Shown piece after piece: positions 8,464 through 16,268 of a stretch of 64,000 nt of DNA. The position numbers and the translations under genes are program-made. The notes beneath the pieces were generated by a model. It was not told the origin of the DNA, searched no databases, and saw only the letters and a list, made by a program, of their open reading frames with translations. Position 1 is the first letter of the stretch; each line of letters starts with the position of its first letter. Source of the stretch: Desulfuromonadaceae bacterium. GTDB lineage: Bacteria > Desulfobacterota > Desulfuromonadia > Desulfuromonadales > Desulfuromonadaceae. The stretch is taken from positions 61,767-125,766 of the forward strand of contig JAFGXV010000049.1 of the NCBI GenBank assembly GCA_016936455.1. Reading direction: 5' to 3'.

Positions 8464-8760
8464 ATGAAGAGTAAACGACAGCAGGTCATGAGCGATCCAG
8501 GGGCGATCCATTTTTCACGCCGCGCCAGTGCCCGGCTGGAGCAGGGCGGTTGGCGGTTTTCTGCCGCCATGCACAGTGGCCTCGCCGGAGCCGTCGATGA
8601 TCTGGCGGCCAAAGGCTGCAAAACGGCCCTGGTGCTGTTTGATCAGCTGGCTTTGCTGGTCAGTGTCGGACCTCGCAGGGTGATTACGGCCATGGGCCGG
8701 CAGACGATGGAACAAAACCTGATGACCGATATCGACGGGGTTTTCTTCGTATCGGTCTGA
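8464..8760 (+). CDS. Small flagellar operon protein (TIGR02530-like)
   Basis: 98-aa protein found between flgD and flgE in many delta- and epsilonproteobacterial and Firmicute flagellar operons. The segments IHFSRRASARLEQ, ALVLFDQLALLVSV and RRVITAMGR match my recollection of this family (HFS+R+ start, D-ALVVS centre, R+VITA end). The function is not established; it may act in hook assembly. It begins 14 bp after flgD and is followed 21 bp later by flgE. Confidence 0.75.
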   Translation: MKSKRQQVMSDPGAIHFSRRASARLEQGGWRFSAAMHSGLAGAVDDLAAKGCKTALVLFDQLALLVSVGPRRVITAMGRQTMEQNLMTDIDGVFFVSV

Positions 8761-8781
8761 TAACACAGAAGGAGAAAGACC

Positions 8782-10053
8782 ATGGGACTTTCCAGCACAC
8801 TCTACACCGGCATCAGCGGCCTGCAGTCCAATTCGGAGGCGATGAGCGTCGCCGGCAACAATATCTCCAACAGCAACACCGTCGGTTTCAAGTCGGGTTC
8901 AACCCTGTTTTCCGACGTCCTGTCCGCGAGCATTTCCAGCGCCAGCGGTTCGTCTCAGGTGGGGCGTGGCGTCCAGATTTCGACGGTCGGTACCACCTTC
9001 AGTCAGGGCTCCTTCCAGAGTACCTCAAGCAATACGGACCTGGCCATTGAGGGGGAGGGATTCTTCATGGTCAGCGCCTCGGATTCGGCCGAGGTCTTCT
9101 ATACCCGAAACGGATCCTTCAGCTTTGACAGCGACGGCTATCTGGTCAACGCCTCGGGATATCGCGTGCAGGGCAAACTCTACGATGATGACGGCGAACT
9201 GCTCGGCGGTGACCCGACCGATATCCTGGTGAATTTCGACAGCCAGATTCCGGCGCATCAGACCGAAACACTGACCCTGACCACCAATCTGGATTCCGGC
9301 TCCGACATCATTGCCGCCTTCGATATTACGGATGCGGAGAATACCTCCAATTATGCGACGTCGACACAGGTCTACGACTCACTGGGGGATACCCACCTGG
9401 TGACAACCTATTTCACCAAGACAGCCGATCAGACCTGGGAGTGGCATACCGTGGTGGACAGCAGCGAGCTGGATCCGTCCGCGGCTGCGGCCACCGATCT
9501 GACGGAACTCGGCAGTGGCACCCTTACCTTTGACAGCTCCGGCAATCTGCTCAGTGGTGGCAGCGGTAGCACGGTCGCCGGGGCGATCGTCTGGAACAAC
9601 GGATCCGATGCCACCCAGCAGATCGACATGACGTTCGATACCACCCAGTTCAGCAGTTCCTCCATCGTCATTTCGCAAAGTCAGGACGGCTATGCCCCGG
9701 GCGAGGTGGTGGATGTGGCCATTGACGAGGCCGGGACGGTCACGGCCAGCTATTCCAATGGCGAGACCATTGATATCGCCATGCTGACCCTGGCGACCTT
9801 TACCAACCCCAGCGGGCTATCCAAAGCCGGCGGCAGCCTTTACTCGGCCACCGCGGCTTCCGGGGACGCCAGTGTCGGCATGGCCGGTGCCTCCCAAGGC
9901 TACATCTATACCAGCAGCCTGGAGCTGTCCAATGTCGATCTGGCGCAGGAGTTCGTCAATCTGATTACCATTCAGAACGGTTACTCTGCGGCATCGCGGG
10001 TGATCACCACCACGGATGAGATGCTGCAGGAACTGATCAATCTGAAACGTTAA
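8782..10053 (+). CDS. flgE: Flagellar hook protein
   Basis: 423-aa axial protein of the FlgE/F/G family. The N-terminal rod-type motif SVAGNNISNSNTVGFKSG and the C-terminal ELSNVDLAQEFVNLITIQ, ending in VITTTDEMLQELINLKR, form the coiled-coil termini of the hook. A central D1/D2 domain of about 250 residues (Ser/Thr-rich, no Cys) supports hook rather than rod (FlgF/FlgG, about 260 aa). AGAAGGAGA precedes the ATG. Its position after flgD and before flgN-flgK agrees. Confidence 0.95.
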   Translation: MGLSSTLYTGISGLQSNSEAMSVAGNNISNSNTVGFKSGSTLFSDVLSASISSASGSSQVGRGVQISTVGTTFSQGSFQSTSSNTDLAIEGEGFFMVSASDSAEVFYTRNGSFSFDSDGYLVNASGYRVQGKLYDDDGELLGGDPTDILVNFDSQIPAHQTETLTLTTNLDSGSDIIAAFDITDAENTSNYATSTQVYDSLGDTHLVTTYFTKTADQTWEWHTVVDSSELDPSAAAATDLTELGSGTLTFDSSGNLLSGGSGSTVAGAIVWNNGSDATQQIDMTFDTTQFSSSSIVISQSQDGYAPGEVVDVAIDEAGTVTASYSNGETIDIAMLTLATFTNPSGLSKAGGSLYSATAASGDASVGMAGASQGYIYTSSLELSNVDLAQEFVNLITIQNGYSAASRVITTTDEMLQELINLKR

Positions 10054-10070
10054 CCATGGACGAGGCGATC

Positions 10071-10424
10071 ATGAGCGGTGAATGGCAGGAAAAACTGCAG
10101 ACTCTGGAACGGCTGATCGAGCGGGAACGTGCCTTGGCGATCGATCTTCAGGCGGACGCCCTGAAAGCGCTGCAGGAGGAAAAGGGCGCATTGCTGGTTG
10201 AGCTTCGCCGGCTGGATCCGGGCTGCCCGGAGGCTTTGAAGCCGCTGGCCGGCCGCTTGCGCGAAGACAATCGGCGTAACGCGCGGCTGCTCTACGCCAG
10301 CCTCAATCTGTTGCGCCAGACCATGAACAGCTGCTGCAGTCGCATCGCACCAAGCTGTTACGGTCGGCGCGGGCATCGGATCGACGGCCGCGCCGTCGGG
10401 ATCCTCCATACAGGAAAGGTTTGA
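10071..10424 (+). CDS. flgN: FlgN-like chaperone for FlgK/FlgL
   Basis: 117-aa, helical, Leu/Glu/Arg-rich protein (EKLQTLERLIERERALAIDL; REDNRRNARLLYASLNLLRQ) ending with a Tyr-Gly/Arg-rich tail. Size, helicity and location 3 bp upstream of flgK fit FlgN, the cytosolic chaperone that delivers FlgK and FlgL to the export gate. The start at 10071 is preferred because GAGG sits 5 bp upstream; an ATG at 10056 lacks a ribosome site. Sequence conservation of FlgN is low, so the call rests partly on context. Confidence 0.75.
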   Translation: MSGEWQEKLQTLERLIERERALAIDLQADALKALQEEKGALLVELRRLDPGCPEALKPLAGRLREDNRRNARLLYASLNLLRQTMNSCCSRIAPSCYGRRGHRIDGRAVGILHTGKV

Positions 10425-10427
10425 GCC

Positions 10428-11810
10428 ATGAGTCTCACGGCATCCCTTTATATCGGTTCGAGTGGGCTGGCCATCAACCAGAAGGGCATTGAAGTCACCG
10501 GCAACAATGTCTCCAACCTGAATACTGCGGGCTATTCGAAGCAGACCCTGGAAGTGGGCACGTCGCCTACCCTCGAATACGGCGGCCAGATGATCGGCTC
10601 CGGTTCCACGGTCAGTGGGATCTCTCGGGAGACCAGTGTCTTTGTTAGCCGGCAGTTGACCGCCAAGAATGCCGAGTACGGTGAGGAGAGTGCCCGCAGC
10701 CTGATCCTGGCCGAGATCGAGCAGATTATCGATGTCGAGGATGGCAGCCTTTCCACGCACATCGACGAATTTTTCGATGCCTGGCAGGAACTCAGTACCG
10801 ATCCTTCGGCCACCCTGGAGCGTCAGCAGGTGATGCAGACCGGCGAAAATCTGGCCGAGGATTTCCAGTCCCTGGTCAGCGATCTCGCCAGCGTGTCGGA
10901 CAGTATCGATACCGATCTTGAGGGGAAAATCACCAGCCTGAACCAGCAGTTGCAACAGATTGCCGACCTCAACGTACAGATCGTTTCGGCCGAGTCGACC
11001 GGTATTTCTGCCAACGCATTGCGCGATGAACGCGACTTGCTGCTGCAGGAGGTTTCGCAACTCGCCGGTGTCAGCTACTACGAGGAGTCCAACGGCATGC
11101 TCTCGCTGCAGCTGGCGGGTGGTCAGCCCCTGGTCACAGCCGATACGGTCAGTACCCTGTCCACCCAGTGGAATGCCGGAACTCTTGAGGTCACCCTGAA
11201 TAGCGGTGCCTCGACCCTCACGCTGGACGGCGATGATTTTGGCGGCGAACTGGGCGGCATGCTCGAACTGCGCGATGAGTACATTCCCCAACTGGTCGAA
11301 CAGCTCGATATTCTTGCCTACAACCTGGCGACGGCGGTGAACAGCGTGCACAGCGCCGGTGTGGATGGCGATGGCAACAGCGGTGGCGATTTTTTCAGCT
11401 TCTCCAGCAGTGGCAGCGAGCCCTGGGACGGCGCGGCTTCCACCCTGACCATGGCGTTGACCGACACGGCGCAGGTCGCGGCAGGACTCAGTGACGAAGT
11501 GGGCGACAACGAGAACGCTCTGAACCTGGTTGCCCTGCAAAACAGTGCGCTGGTTGACGGCACCAGTACCCTGAACGCCTATTTTGCCACCATTGCCGCG
11601 GATGTCGGGCTGACGGTCAGCCAGAACAGCACGGCGCTGGAAAGTGCCGACGATACCCTGACCCAGTTGCAGAATATGCGCGATGCCGTGTGCGGCGTTT
11701 CGACCGACGAGGAAATGCTGCTTCTGGTGCAGTACCAATCCGGTTATGAGGCCGCGGCCAAGTATTTGACGGCCGTCGATGAAATGCTCGATACCCTGAT
11801 GAGTATGTGA
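10428..11810 (+). CDS. flgK: Flagellar hook-associated protein 1
   Basis: 460-aa hook-filament junction protein. It has the N-terminal SLYIGSSGLAINQKGIEVTG and NNVSNLNTAGYSKQ motif, the characteristic SDLASVSDSIDTDLEGKI and ALRDERDLLLQEVSQLAGV segments of FlgK, and the C-terminal TDEEMLLLVQYQSGYEAAAK region followed by YLTAVDEMLDTLMSM. It is exported through the flagellar type III system with FlgN. The stop is 11 bp before flgL. Confidence 0.96.
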   Translation: MSLTASLYIGSSGLAINQKGIEVTGNNVSNLNTAGYSKQTLEVGTSPTLEYGGQMIGSGSTVSGISRETSVFVSRQLTAKNAEYGEESARSLILAEIEQIIDVEDGSLSTHIDEFFDAWQELSTDPSATLERQQVMQTGENLAEDFQSLVSDLASVSDSIDTDLEGKITSLNQQLQQIADLNVQIVSAESTGISANALRDERDLLLQEVSQLAGVSYYEESNGMLSLQLAGGQPLVTADTVSTLSTQWNAGTLEVTLNSGASTLTLDGDDFGGELGGMLELRDEYIPQLVEQLDILAYNLATAVNSVHSAGVDGDGNSGGDFFSFSSSGSEPWDGAASTLTMALTDTAQVAAGLSDEVGDNENALNLVALQNSALVDGTSTLNAYFATIAADVGLTVSQNSTALESADDTLTQLQNMRDAVCGVSTDEEMLLLVQYQSGYEAAAKYLTAVDEMLDTLMSM

Positions 11811-11821
11811 GGAGACCCGCG

Positions 11822-12697
11822 ATGAAAGTGACCCAGATGTCCCTATACCGAACCCTCAAAGCCAACCTCGGACAAAGCAGCCGGAGCATGAATGCCCTTT
11901 ATGTGCAGGCCTCAACCGGAAAAAAAATGATCGATGCCTCCGACGATCCGTCAGCGATCGGTTCGGTGTTCAGTTCGCGTACGGCGATCTCCAGTGCCGA
12001 GCGCTATCTCGAAACCATGGCTGAAACCCAGGACAATCTGGATATCCTTGACGGCTATCTCGATACGGCCGGTAACATTCTGATCCGGGCCAAGGAGATT
12101 GCCACCGCAGCCATCAACGGGACGCTGTCCGACGAGGATTACGCCACCTACGCCGCCGAGGTGGAGCAGCTGCAGAATGCCCTGCTCGATGTCGCCAATG
12201 CCCGGGTCGACGGCAAGTATCTGTTTGCCGGCTACGCCGAGGATACTCAGCCGTTCAGCGGAGATCCGGTCGTTTATCAGGGCACCAGCGACCATAAAAT
12301 GGTTGAGGTCAGTGCCGGTCAGACGATTCAGACCAGTTTGAGCGGGGACGAGGTCTTTAGCTCGCCGGTGGATTGCTTTGCCGTGCTCGCTGATCTTGAA
12401 ACCGCTTTGAGCAATGGTGATACCACAGCTCTGAGCAGTTCGCTGGTGGATCTGGAAAGCGCGGCTGAGCAGGTTCGTGGAAAACGCAGCTGGATGGGTA
12501 ATATCAATGCTCGACTCGATGATCTTACGACACTGGCGGAAAACATGAAGCTACAGATGGAAGAGCGCCTCAGCGCCCATGAGGATGCGGATCTGGTCGA
12601 GGTGATGAGCGGTATCAGCCAGGCCGAACAGGCCTATGAGGCCGCGTTGACCGTGACGGGACGGCTGTCTCAGTTGTCGATTCTGGATTATTTATGA
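11822..12697 (+). CDS. flgL: Flagellar hook-associated protein 3
   Basis: 291-aa junction protein homologous to flagellin ends. The N-terminus contains MNALYVQASTGKKMIDASDD (the flagellin-like ASTGKKI..ASDDP motif), and the middle has DGKYLFAGYAEDTQPFSG, a strong FlgL signature. The C-terminal helix ends TVTGRLSQLSILDYL. The start at 11822 follows GAGGAGA. It is the last gene of the flagellar unit here; csrA and fliW, often next in related genomes, are absent and replaced by a convergent operon. Confidence 0.95.
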   Translation: MKVTQMSLYRTLKANLGQSSRSMNALYVQASTGKKMIDASDDPSAIGSVFSSRTAISSAERYLETMAETQDNLDILDGYLDTAGNILIRAKEIATAAINGTLSDEDYATYAAEVEQLQNALLDVANARVDGKYLFAGYAEDTQPFSGDPVVYQGTSDHKMVEVSAGQTIQTSLSGDEVFSSPVDCFAVLADLETALSNGDTTALSSSLVDLESAAEQVRGKRSWMGNINARLDDLTTLAENMKLQMEERLSAHEDADLVEVMSGISQAEQAYEAALTVTGRLSQLSILDYL

Positions 12698-12717
12698 CGG
12701 CGGGATTAGTGCAAAAA

Positions 12718-12756
12718 CGTTCATGCGGGGGAGAAGCTATTCCACCCGCATGAACG
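12718..12756 (-). terminator. Terminator between flgL and the convergent NifX/ATPase operon
   Basis: Perfect 12-bp stem (CGTTCATGCGGG / CCCGCATGAACG). On the minus strand it is followed by TTTTT, ending the operon that starts at 16061. On the plus strand it is followed by AAAGATTTT and may also serve flgL. Confidence 0.8.
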
Positions 12757-12763
12757 AAAGATT

Positions 12764-13102
12764 TTAATGATCGCAGAGGTTGATGCCGGACAGCAGGGTG
12801 CCGCCAAGATAGCTTTTTACCAGTGCTTCGGGCGACTGGGCCGGGGCGCCGACAACCACCTGGATGCCTTGGTCGGCAAACAGCATCTGGGCCCGTTGGC
12901 CCATGCCGCCGGCGATGACCAGGGTGACGTCTTTCTCGGCCAGCCAGCGTGGCAGAAGACCCGGTTCGTGGGGCGGGGCCTGAACCGTTTCTGTACCGAG
13001 GATGACCTGATTCTCCGGATTGACCGTGATCAGGGTAAAAATTTCACAGTGGCCAAAGTGCATGGCCAGCAGATTGTTGGCGGTGGGAATGGCAATTTTC
13101 AT
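12764..13102 (-). CDS. NifX/NifB-C-terminal-like (dinitrogenase cofactor family) protein
   Basis: 112-aa single-domain protein of the Nitro_FeMo-Co (RNase H-like) family that binds metal-sulfur clusters. It starts MKIAIPTANNLLAMHFGHCE (HFGHC is the family's cofactor-side motif) and has VIAGGMGQRAQMLFADQGIQ and ALVKSYLGGTL near the end. The start at 13102 is marked by AAGGAG and by alignment of the family N-terminus. It is the last gene of the sigma-54 operon, 5 bp after the ATPase gene. No nif structural genes are near, so a role in an ORP-like complex rather than nitrogenase is inferred. Confidence 0.85.
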   Translation of the reverse strand: MKIAIPTANNLLAMHFGHCEIFTLITVNPENQVILGTETVQAPPHEPGLLPRWLAEKDVTLVIAGGMGQRAQMLFADQGIQVVVGAPAQSPEALVKSYLGGTLLSGINLCDH

Positions 13103-13107
13103 AAAAG

Positions 13108-14028
13108 TTAATCTCCTTTCGGGCGTTTGCCCTGGTCTGGTTGAGAGGCCAGCTGTTGCTGTAATTGCCGCCACAGCTGGCGGATAGCTTTGGCCGTTTC
13201 ATTGGCGGCATATTCGGTGACAGCCTGGACCTGTAGCTGTGCTGTGGTAAATACCGGGTCGTAGGGAATCCGGCCCAGCACGGTGACATCATTTTCGGTG
13301 GCACAGCGGGACAGGGTTTCGCTTTGTTCGGGGTTGATGTCCCATTTGTTGACGCACAGAAAGGCCGGAATGCCGAAATGGCGGCACAGTTGTGCCACTC
13401 GCTCGAAATCGTGCTGGCCCGACAGGGTCGGCTCGGTGACGATCAGAACCGCGGTGGCGCCGGTGATGGAGGCAATGACCGGACAGCCGATGCCCGGCGG
13501 ACCGTCAACGAGCAGCCAATTGGCGGCCTGCTCCTGGGCCACCAGCCGCGCCTGTTCCCGTACCAGGCTGACCAGCTTGCCCGAGTTCTCCGCGCCGATG
13601 TGCAGGCGGGCATGGACCATGGAACCGAAACGGGTTTCGGAGCGGTACCACTGGCCACACTCGGCGGGTGAAAAGTCGATGGCCTGCTGCGGACAGAACT
13701 GGACGCAGACCTTGCAGCCCTCGCAGGCAAAAGGGTCGATGTGAAAAATCTCGCGTCCCTCCGGCGCGGTGGCGGGAGCGACGGCCTCGAACGCGCACAG
13801 CTCGCGGCAGGTTCCACAGCCGGTGCAGTCCTGGGGCCGGATGCGGGCCTCGTGGCCGCTGACAAAGGTTTCGCTGCGGCGGATGTCCGGGTTGAGGATC
13901 AGGTGCAGATCCGCCGCATCAACATCACAATCGGCAAAGACGGCCTGCTTCGCCAGGTGACAGAAGGCTGCGGTCAGGCTGGTCTTGCCGGTGCCACCCT
14001 TGCCGCTGATGATGACCAGTTCTTTCAT
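13108..14028 (-). CDS. MinD/ParA-like ATPase with inserted 2x[4Fe-4S] ferredoxin domain (A)
   Basis: 306-aa P-loop protein. It has a deviant Walker A (SGKGGTGKTS, residues 8-17) and two ferredoxin motifs near residues 68-125 (CTGCGTCRELC and CEGCKVCVQFCP). The ParA/MinD switch LLVDGPPGIGCPVIASI and LIVTEPTLSG come next. Such ATPases occur in pairs in anaerobes and, in Desulfovibrio, belong to the orange protein (ORP) complex. Its ATG overlaps the stop of the sister gene by 4 bp, so the two are translationally coupled and probably form a heterodimer (inference). Confidence 0.9.
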   Translation of the reverse strand: MKELVIISGKGGTGKTSLTAAFCHLAKQAVFADCDVDAADLHLILNPDIRRSETFVSGHEARIRPQDCTGCGTCRELCAFEAVAPATAPEGREIFHIDPFACEGCKVCVQFCPQQAIDFSPAECGQWYRSETRFGSMVHARLHIGAENSGKLVSLVREQARLVAQEQAANWLLVDGPPGIGCPVIASITGATAVLIVTEPTLSGQHDFERVAQLCRHFGIPAFLCVNKWDINPEQSETLSRCATENDVTVLGRIPYDPVFTTAQLQVQAVTEYAANETAKAIRQLWRQLQQQLASQPDQGKRPKGD

Positions 14029-14885
14029 GCCAGTCCTCCCGGACAGAGTTGGTGCAGCCAGTTTTGCAGCAGCTGGCGCTGTTGTGGCAGAGCCTCCAGC
14101 AGGGTCTCGCCCCGCGAGTAGGCTTCGGCCACGTGCCGCAGCTCAGGGATTTCGATCACAACCTCAATCCCTTCCCTCTGGCAGTAGTCATGAACACGGC
14201 GGTCACCGCTGTCGGCGCGGTTGATGGCGACGGCGAATGGCAGCTGCAGCTGGCGCACTGTCTCCACGGCTAGCTGGAGGTCGTTGAGGCCGAAGGGGGT
14301 TGGCTCGGTGACTAGCAGCACGAAATCGCTGCCGCGCACGGCGGTGATCATCGGGCAGGAGGTGCCGGGCGGGCAGTCGAGAATCGCCAGCTTGGCCGGT
14401 GGCACATTGTGATGGTAGTTGCGCGTGGCACGGATCAGGGGGGGGGCCATCACCTGGCCGATGGCCATGCAGCCCTGGACCAGGGTGAGTTTCGCGGAGA
14501 GGCCTAGGCTGACGCTGCCGATGGTCACGTCGGTTTCGTGGATGGCCTGAGTCGGGCAGACCCGGCGGCAGCCGCCACAGCTGTGACACAGCTCTTCAAA
14601 CACCATCGCCTTGTGGCCGACAATAATCAGGGCATTGAACTGACACAGCTCCGTACAGGCGCCGCAGCCGGTACAGAGCTCCGTCTCAATCAGCGGCACT
14701 CGGCGCGTGACGTCCTGCTTATCTTGCCACTGGGGGCGCACAAACAGGTGGGCATTTGGCTCTTCCACGTCGCAGTCGTAGAGGGGCGCGCCAGCAACCT
14801 GGGCCAGGGCAACGGAGAGGGTGGTTTTGCCGGTGCCGCCCTTGCCTGAGGCGACGGCGAGAACAAAGGGGTCTGTTTGCACCAT
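14025..14885 (-). CDS. MinD/ParA-like ATPase with inserted 2x[4Fe-4S] ferredoxin domain (B)
   Basis: 286-aa paralogue of the downstream ATPase: ASGKGGTGKTTLSVAL near residue 11, DCDVEEPNAHLF, CTGCGACTELCQFNAL and CHSCGGCRRVCP in the ferredoxin insert, then LAILDCPPGTSCPMITAV and LVTEPTPFGLNDL. I chose the start at 14885: GGAG lies upstream and it clears the preceding stop codon. An in-frame ATG at 14915 would overlap the previous gene and has no ribosome site. Probably couples ATP hydrolysis to Fe-S or Mo/Cu cluster handling within the ORP-like complex. Confidence 0.9.
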   Translation of the reverse strand: MVQTDPFVLAVASGKGGTGKTTLSVALAQVAGAPLYDCDVEEPNAHLFVRPQWQDKQDVTRRVPLIETELCTGCGACTELCQFNALIIVGHKAMVFEELCHSCGGCRRVCPTQAIHETDVTIGSVSLGLSAKLTLVQGCMAIGQVMAPPLIRATRNYHHNVPPAKLAILDCPPGTSCPMITAVRGSDFVLLVTEPTPFGLNDLQLAVETVRQLQLPFAVAINRADSGDRRVHDYCQREGIEVVIEIPELRHVAEAYSRGETLLEALPQQRQLLQNWLHQLCPGGLA

Positions 14886-14892
14886 GGTCGCG

Positions 14893-15255
14893 TCAGCTCC
14901 AGTGGCTTTCGGCATTGGCGGATTCCGCGGGCTGCAGCGTGCCGCTCAGGATCGCCTTGATCGCATCTCCCGCCGACCGATCCGAGCAGTGGTAGATCGC
15001 GATACCCGCAGCCTTTAGCACACGGAAGGCCTTGGGGCCGCAGTTGCCGGTAATGACGGCCTGTACGCCAGCGTTGACGACATTCTGCGCCGCCTGGATG
15101 CCGGCTCCCTGGGCTGCGTTGAGGTTTTGGGTGTTCGGCAGCACCGCTAGGGCATTGCTGTCGGTGTCGACGATCAGAAACTGCTTGGCACGGCCAAAGC
15201 GGCTGTCGATGGGCGTGCTTAGGGTGCTTTCTGTAGCGGATACGGCGATTTTCAT
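14893..15255 (-). CDS. NifX-family metal-cluster-binding protein (candidate ORP/MTH1175-like)
   Basis: 120-aa Nitro_FeMo-Co family protein. It begins MKIAVSATESTLSTPIDSRF followed by GRAKQFLIVD, the arrangement seen in the MTH1175/ORP subgroup, and has ITGNCGPKAFRVLKAAGIAIY. The Asn-Cys-Gly-Pro motif at the cluster pocket is characteristic of this subgroup. Its size is close to the Mo-Cu-binding orange protein (about 118 aa). It lies between the DUF5320-type protein and ATPase B in the sigma-54 operon. Which of the three NifX-like proteins is the true ORP counterpart cannot be decided from sequence alone. Confidence 0.82.
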   Translation of the reverse strand: MKIAVSATESTLSTPIDSRFGRAKQFLIVDTDSNALAVLPNTQNLNAAQGAGIQAAQNVVNAGVQAVITGNCGPKAFRVLKAAGIAIYHCSDRSAGDAIKAILSGTLQPAESANAESHWS

Positions 15256-15313
15256 GGATTCTCCTGTCGTACGGCCGGCGAGGGCGACGGGCCGGCTCGC
15301 CGGCTTCGGCCTG

Positions 15314-15637
15314 CTAGACTTTGCTGTTGTCGAGTTTTTGACTGAGGTTTTTCAGCTGCTCTTTCAGTTCACGCACTTCGCGCGCCAAGTCGGCGTTGTT
15401 TTCCCCGGTTGAGGGCTCGCCAGAGGAACCCAGCACGCTGATTCCGCCCATGCCCCGTCCGGCACCGCGACCCAGTCCTCGGCCCGGGCCGCAACCGGGT
15501 CCACGTCCCAGACCCCGTCCGCCTCCCGCTCCCGGCGTGCTGGCGAATCCCGGCTGATTGCTGCCGGAGCAGTATCCTGCACCGCGGCCGGTGCGACTTC
15601 CCATTCCATTCGGTCCTGTACGATCTCCTCGTGGCAT
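15314..15637 (-). CDS. Gly/Arg-rich DUF5320-type protein with coiled-coil tail
   Basis: 107-aa protein. It begins MPRGDRTGPNGMGSRTGRGA followed by a GYCSG element, then about 35 residues of Gly-Arg-Gly repeats with one Cys, and a C-terminal heptad-like helix (LAREVRELKEQLKNLSQKL). This is the layout of the DUF5320 family, which almost always sits beside NifX-like proteins and ATPase-ferredoxins in anaerobes. The function is unknown; it may scaffold the complex through the coiled coil. Start 15637 follows AAAGGAG. Confidence 0.8.
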   Translation of the reverse strand: MPRGDRTGPNGMGSRTGRGAGYCSGSNQPGFASTPGAGGGRGLGRGPGCGPGRGLGRGAGRGMGGISVLGSSGEPSTGENNADLAREVRELKEQLKNLSQKLDNSKV

Positions 15638-15677
15638 TGCGATTCTCCTTTTGCAATGAGGCATTGAGCTGTGCCGT

Positions 15678-16061
15678 TTAGCGGTGTCGTCCGCGGCCTT
15701 GGCCGCAGCACTGACGGCGTCGGCAGCCGCAGCCCGGCATGTTCAGGCTGTGTCGGCCATTATGCAGGCTGCCGTTACGGCAGGCGCTGATCACATCGTC
15801 AATTTCGCCCGCGACAAAACCAATGACCTCGATACCAGCCTGGCAGGCGGCCATCTGTACGGGTCGCGAAATCGCACCACACACCAGACGTCGGATGCCC
15901 TGACCGGCCAGAAACCCGACCTTGTCGAAGGCGTCGCCTGCGGGCAGGGTGAGTTCCGATGGCTCTGCGTGGGGCGTGGTGAAGTCGATGCAGCGGACCC
16001 GGCTGGCCACGTCAAATACAGGAGCAATACGATCCTGCCAGATGGTAAAAGCTGTTTTCAT
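15678..16061 (-). CDS. NifX-family protein with Cys-rich C-terminal tail
   Basis: 127-aa first gene of the sigma-54 operon. The NifX-like core is MKTAFTIWQDRIAPVFDVAS, then VGFLAGQGIRRLVCGAISRP and QAGIEVIGFVAGEIDDVI. After the core comes a short basic tail rich in Cys (PGCGCRRRQCCGQG) that could bind metal. It starts 54 bp downstream of the consensus sigma-54 promoter. The tail is unusual for a NifX domain and distinguishes it from the other two copies in this operon. Confidence 0.82.
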   Translation of the reverse strand: MKTAFTIWQDRIAPVFDVASRVRCIDFTTPHAEPSELTLPAGDAFDKVGFLAGQGIRRLVCGAISRPVQMAACQAGIEVIGFVAGEIDDVISACRNGSLHNGRHSLNMPGCGCRRRQCCGQGRGRHR

Positions 16062-16114
16062 GGTTGCTGATCCTGGTTTTGTTCTGGGGTAAAAAGAACG
16101 ACAGTGTCTTTTTC

Positions 16115-16130
16115 AGCAACAAAAGTGCCA
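16115..16130 (-). promoter_or_regulatory. Consensus sigma-54 (-24/-12) promoter
   Basis: Minus-strand TGGCAC, five bases, TTGCT: an exact match to the TGGCACN5TTGCW consensus. It points at the operon starting at 16061, leaving a leader of about 40-45 nt. A sigma-54-dependent activator gene lies immediately upstream. Confidence 0.9.
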
Positions 16131-16228
16131 TGTTGTGAGTAGAAGAATAATTTTTAGCTAACAGTTCGGAATAAAACGATTTTTCGAGTTATTTTTGGTT
16201 GGGAGGAGAGATTTCTTTGGGCGGAAAG

Positions 16229-16244
16229 GTTGCGATTGTGCAAC
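16229..16244 (-). promoter_or_regulatory. Candidate activator binding site (UAS)
   Basis: Inverted repeat GTTGC-N6-GCAAC, centred about 110 bp upstream of the sigma-54 promoter. That is the usual distance for a bacterial enhancer-binding protein. The activator encoded next door is the natural candidate to bind it. It also lies 25 bp beyond that gene's stop codon, so a transcription-termination role is not excluded, though no T-run follows. Confidence 0.45.
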
Positions 16245-16268
16245 GCTGCTGATGGTTGTTCGTTGCGT

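Noticed and set aside
10050..11738. 562-codon antisense open frame opposite flgK
   Set aside because: It lies entirely antisense to a well-conserved gene, with no ribosome site and no recognisable domain; it is a shadow of high-GC codon use. The same reasoning removed the long frames opposite htpG (22367-24649) and opposite the sigma-54 activator (16230-17726).
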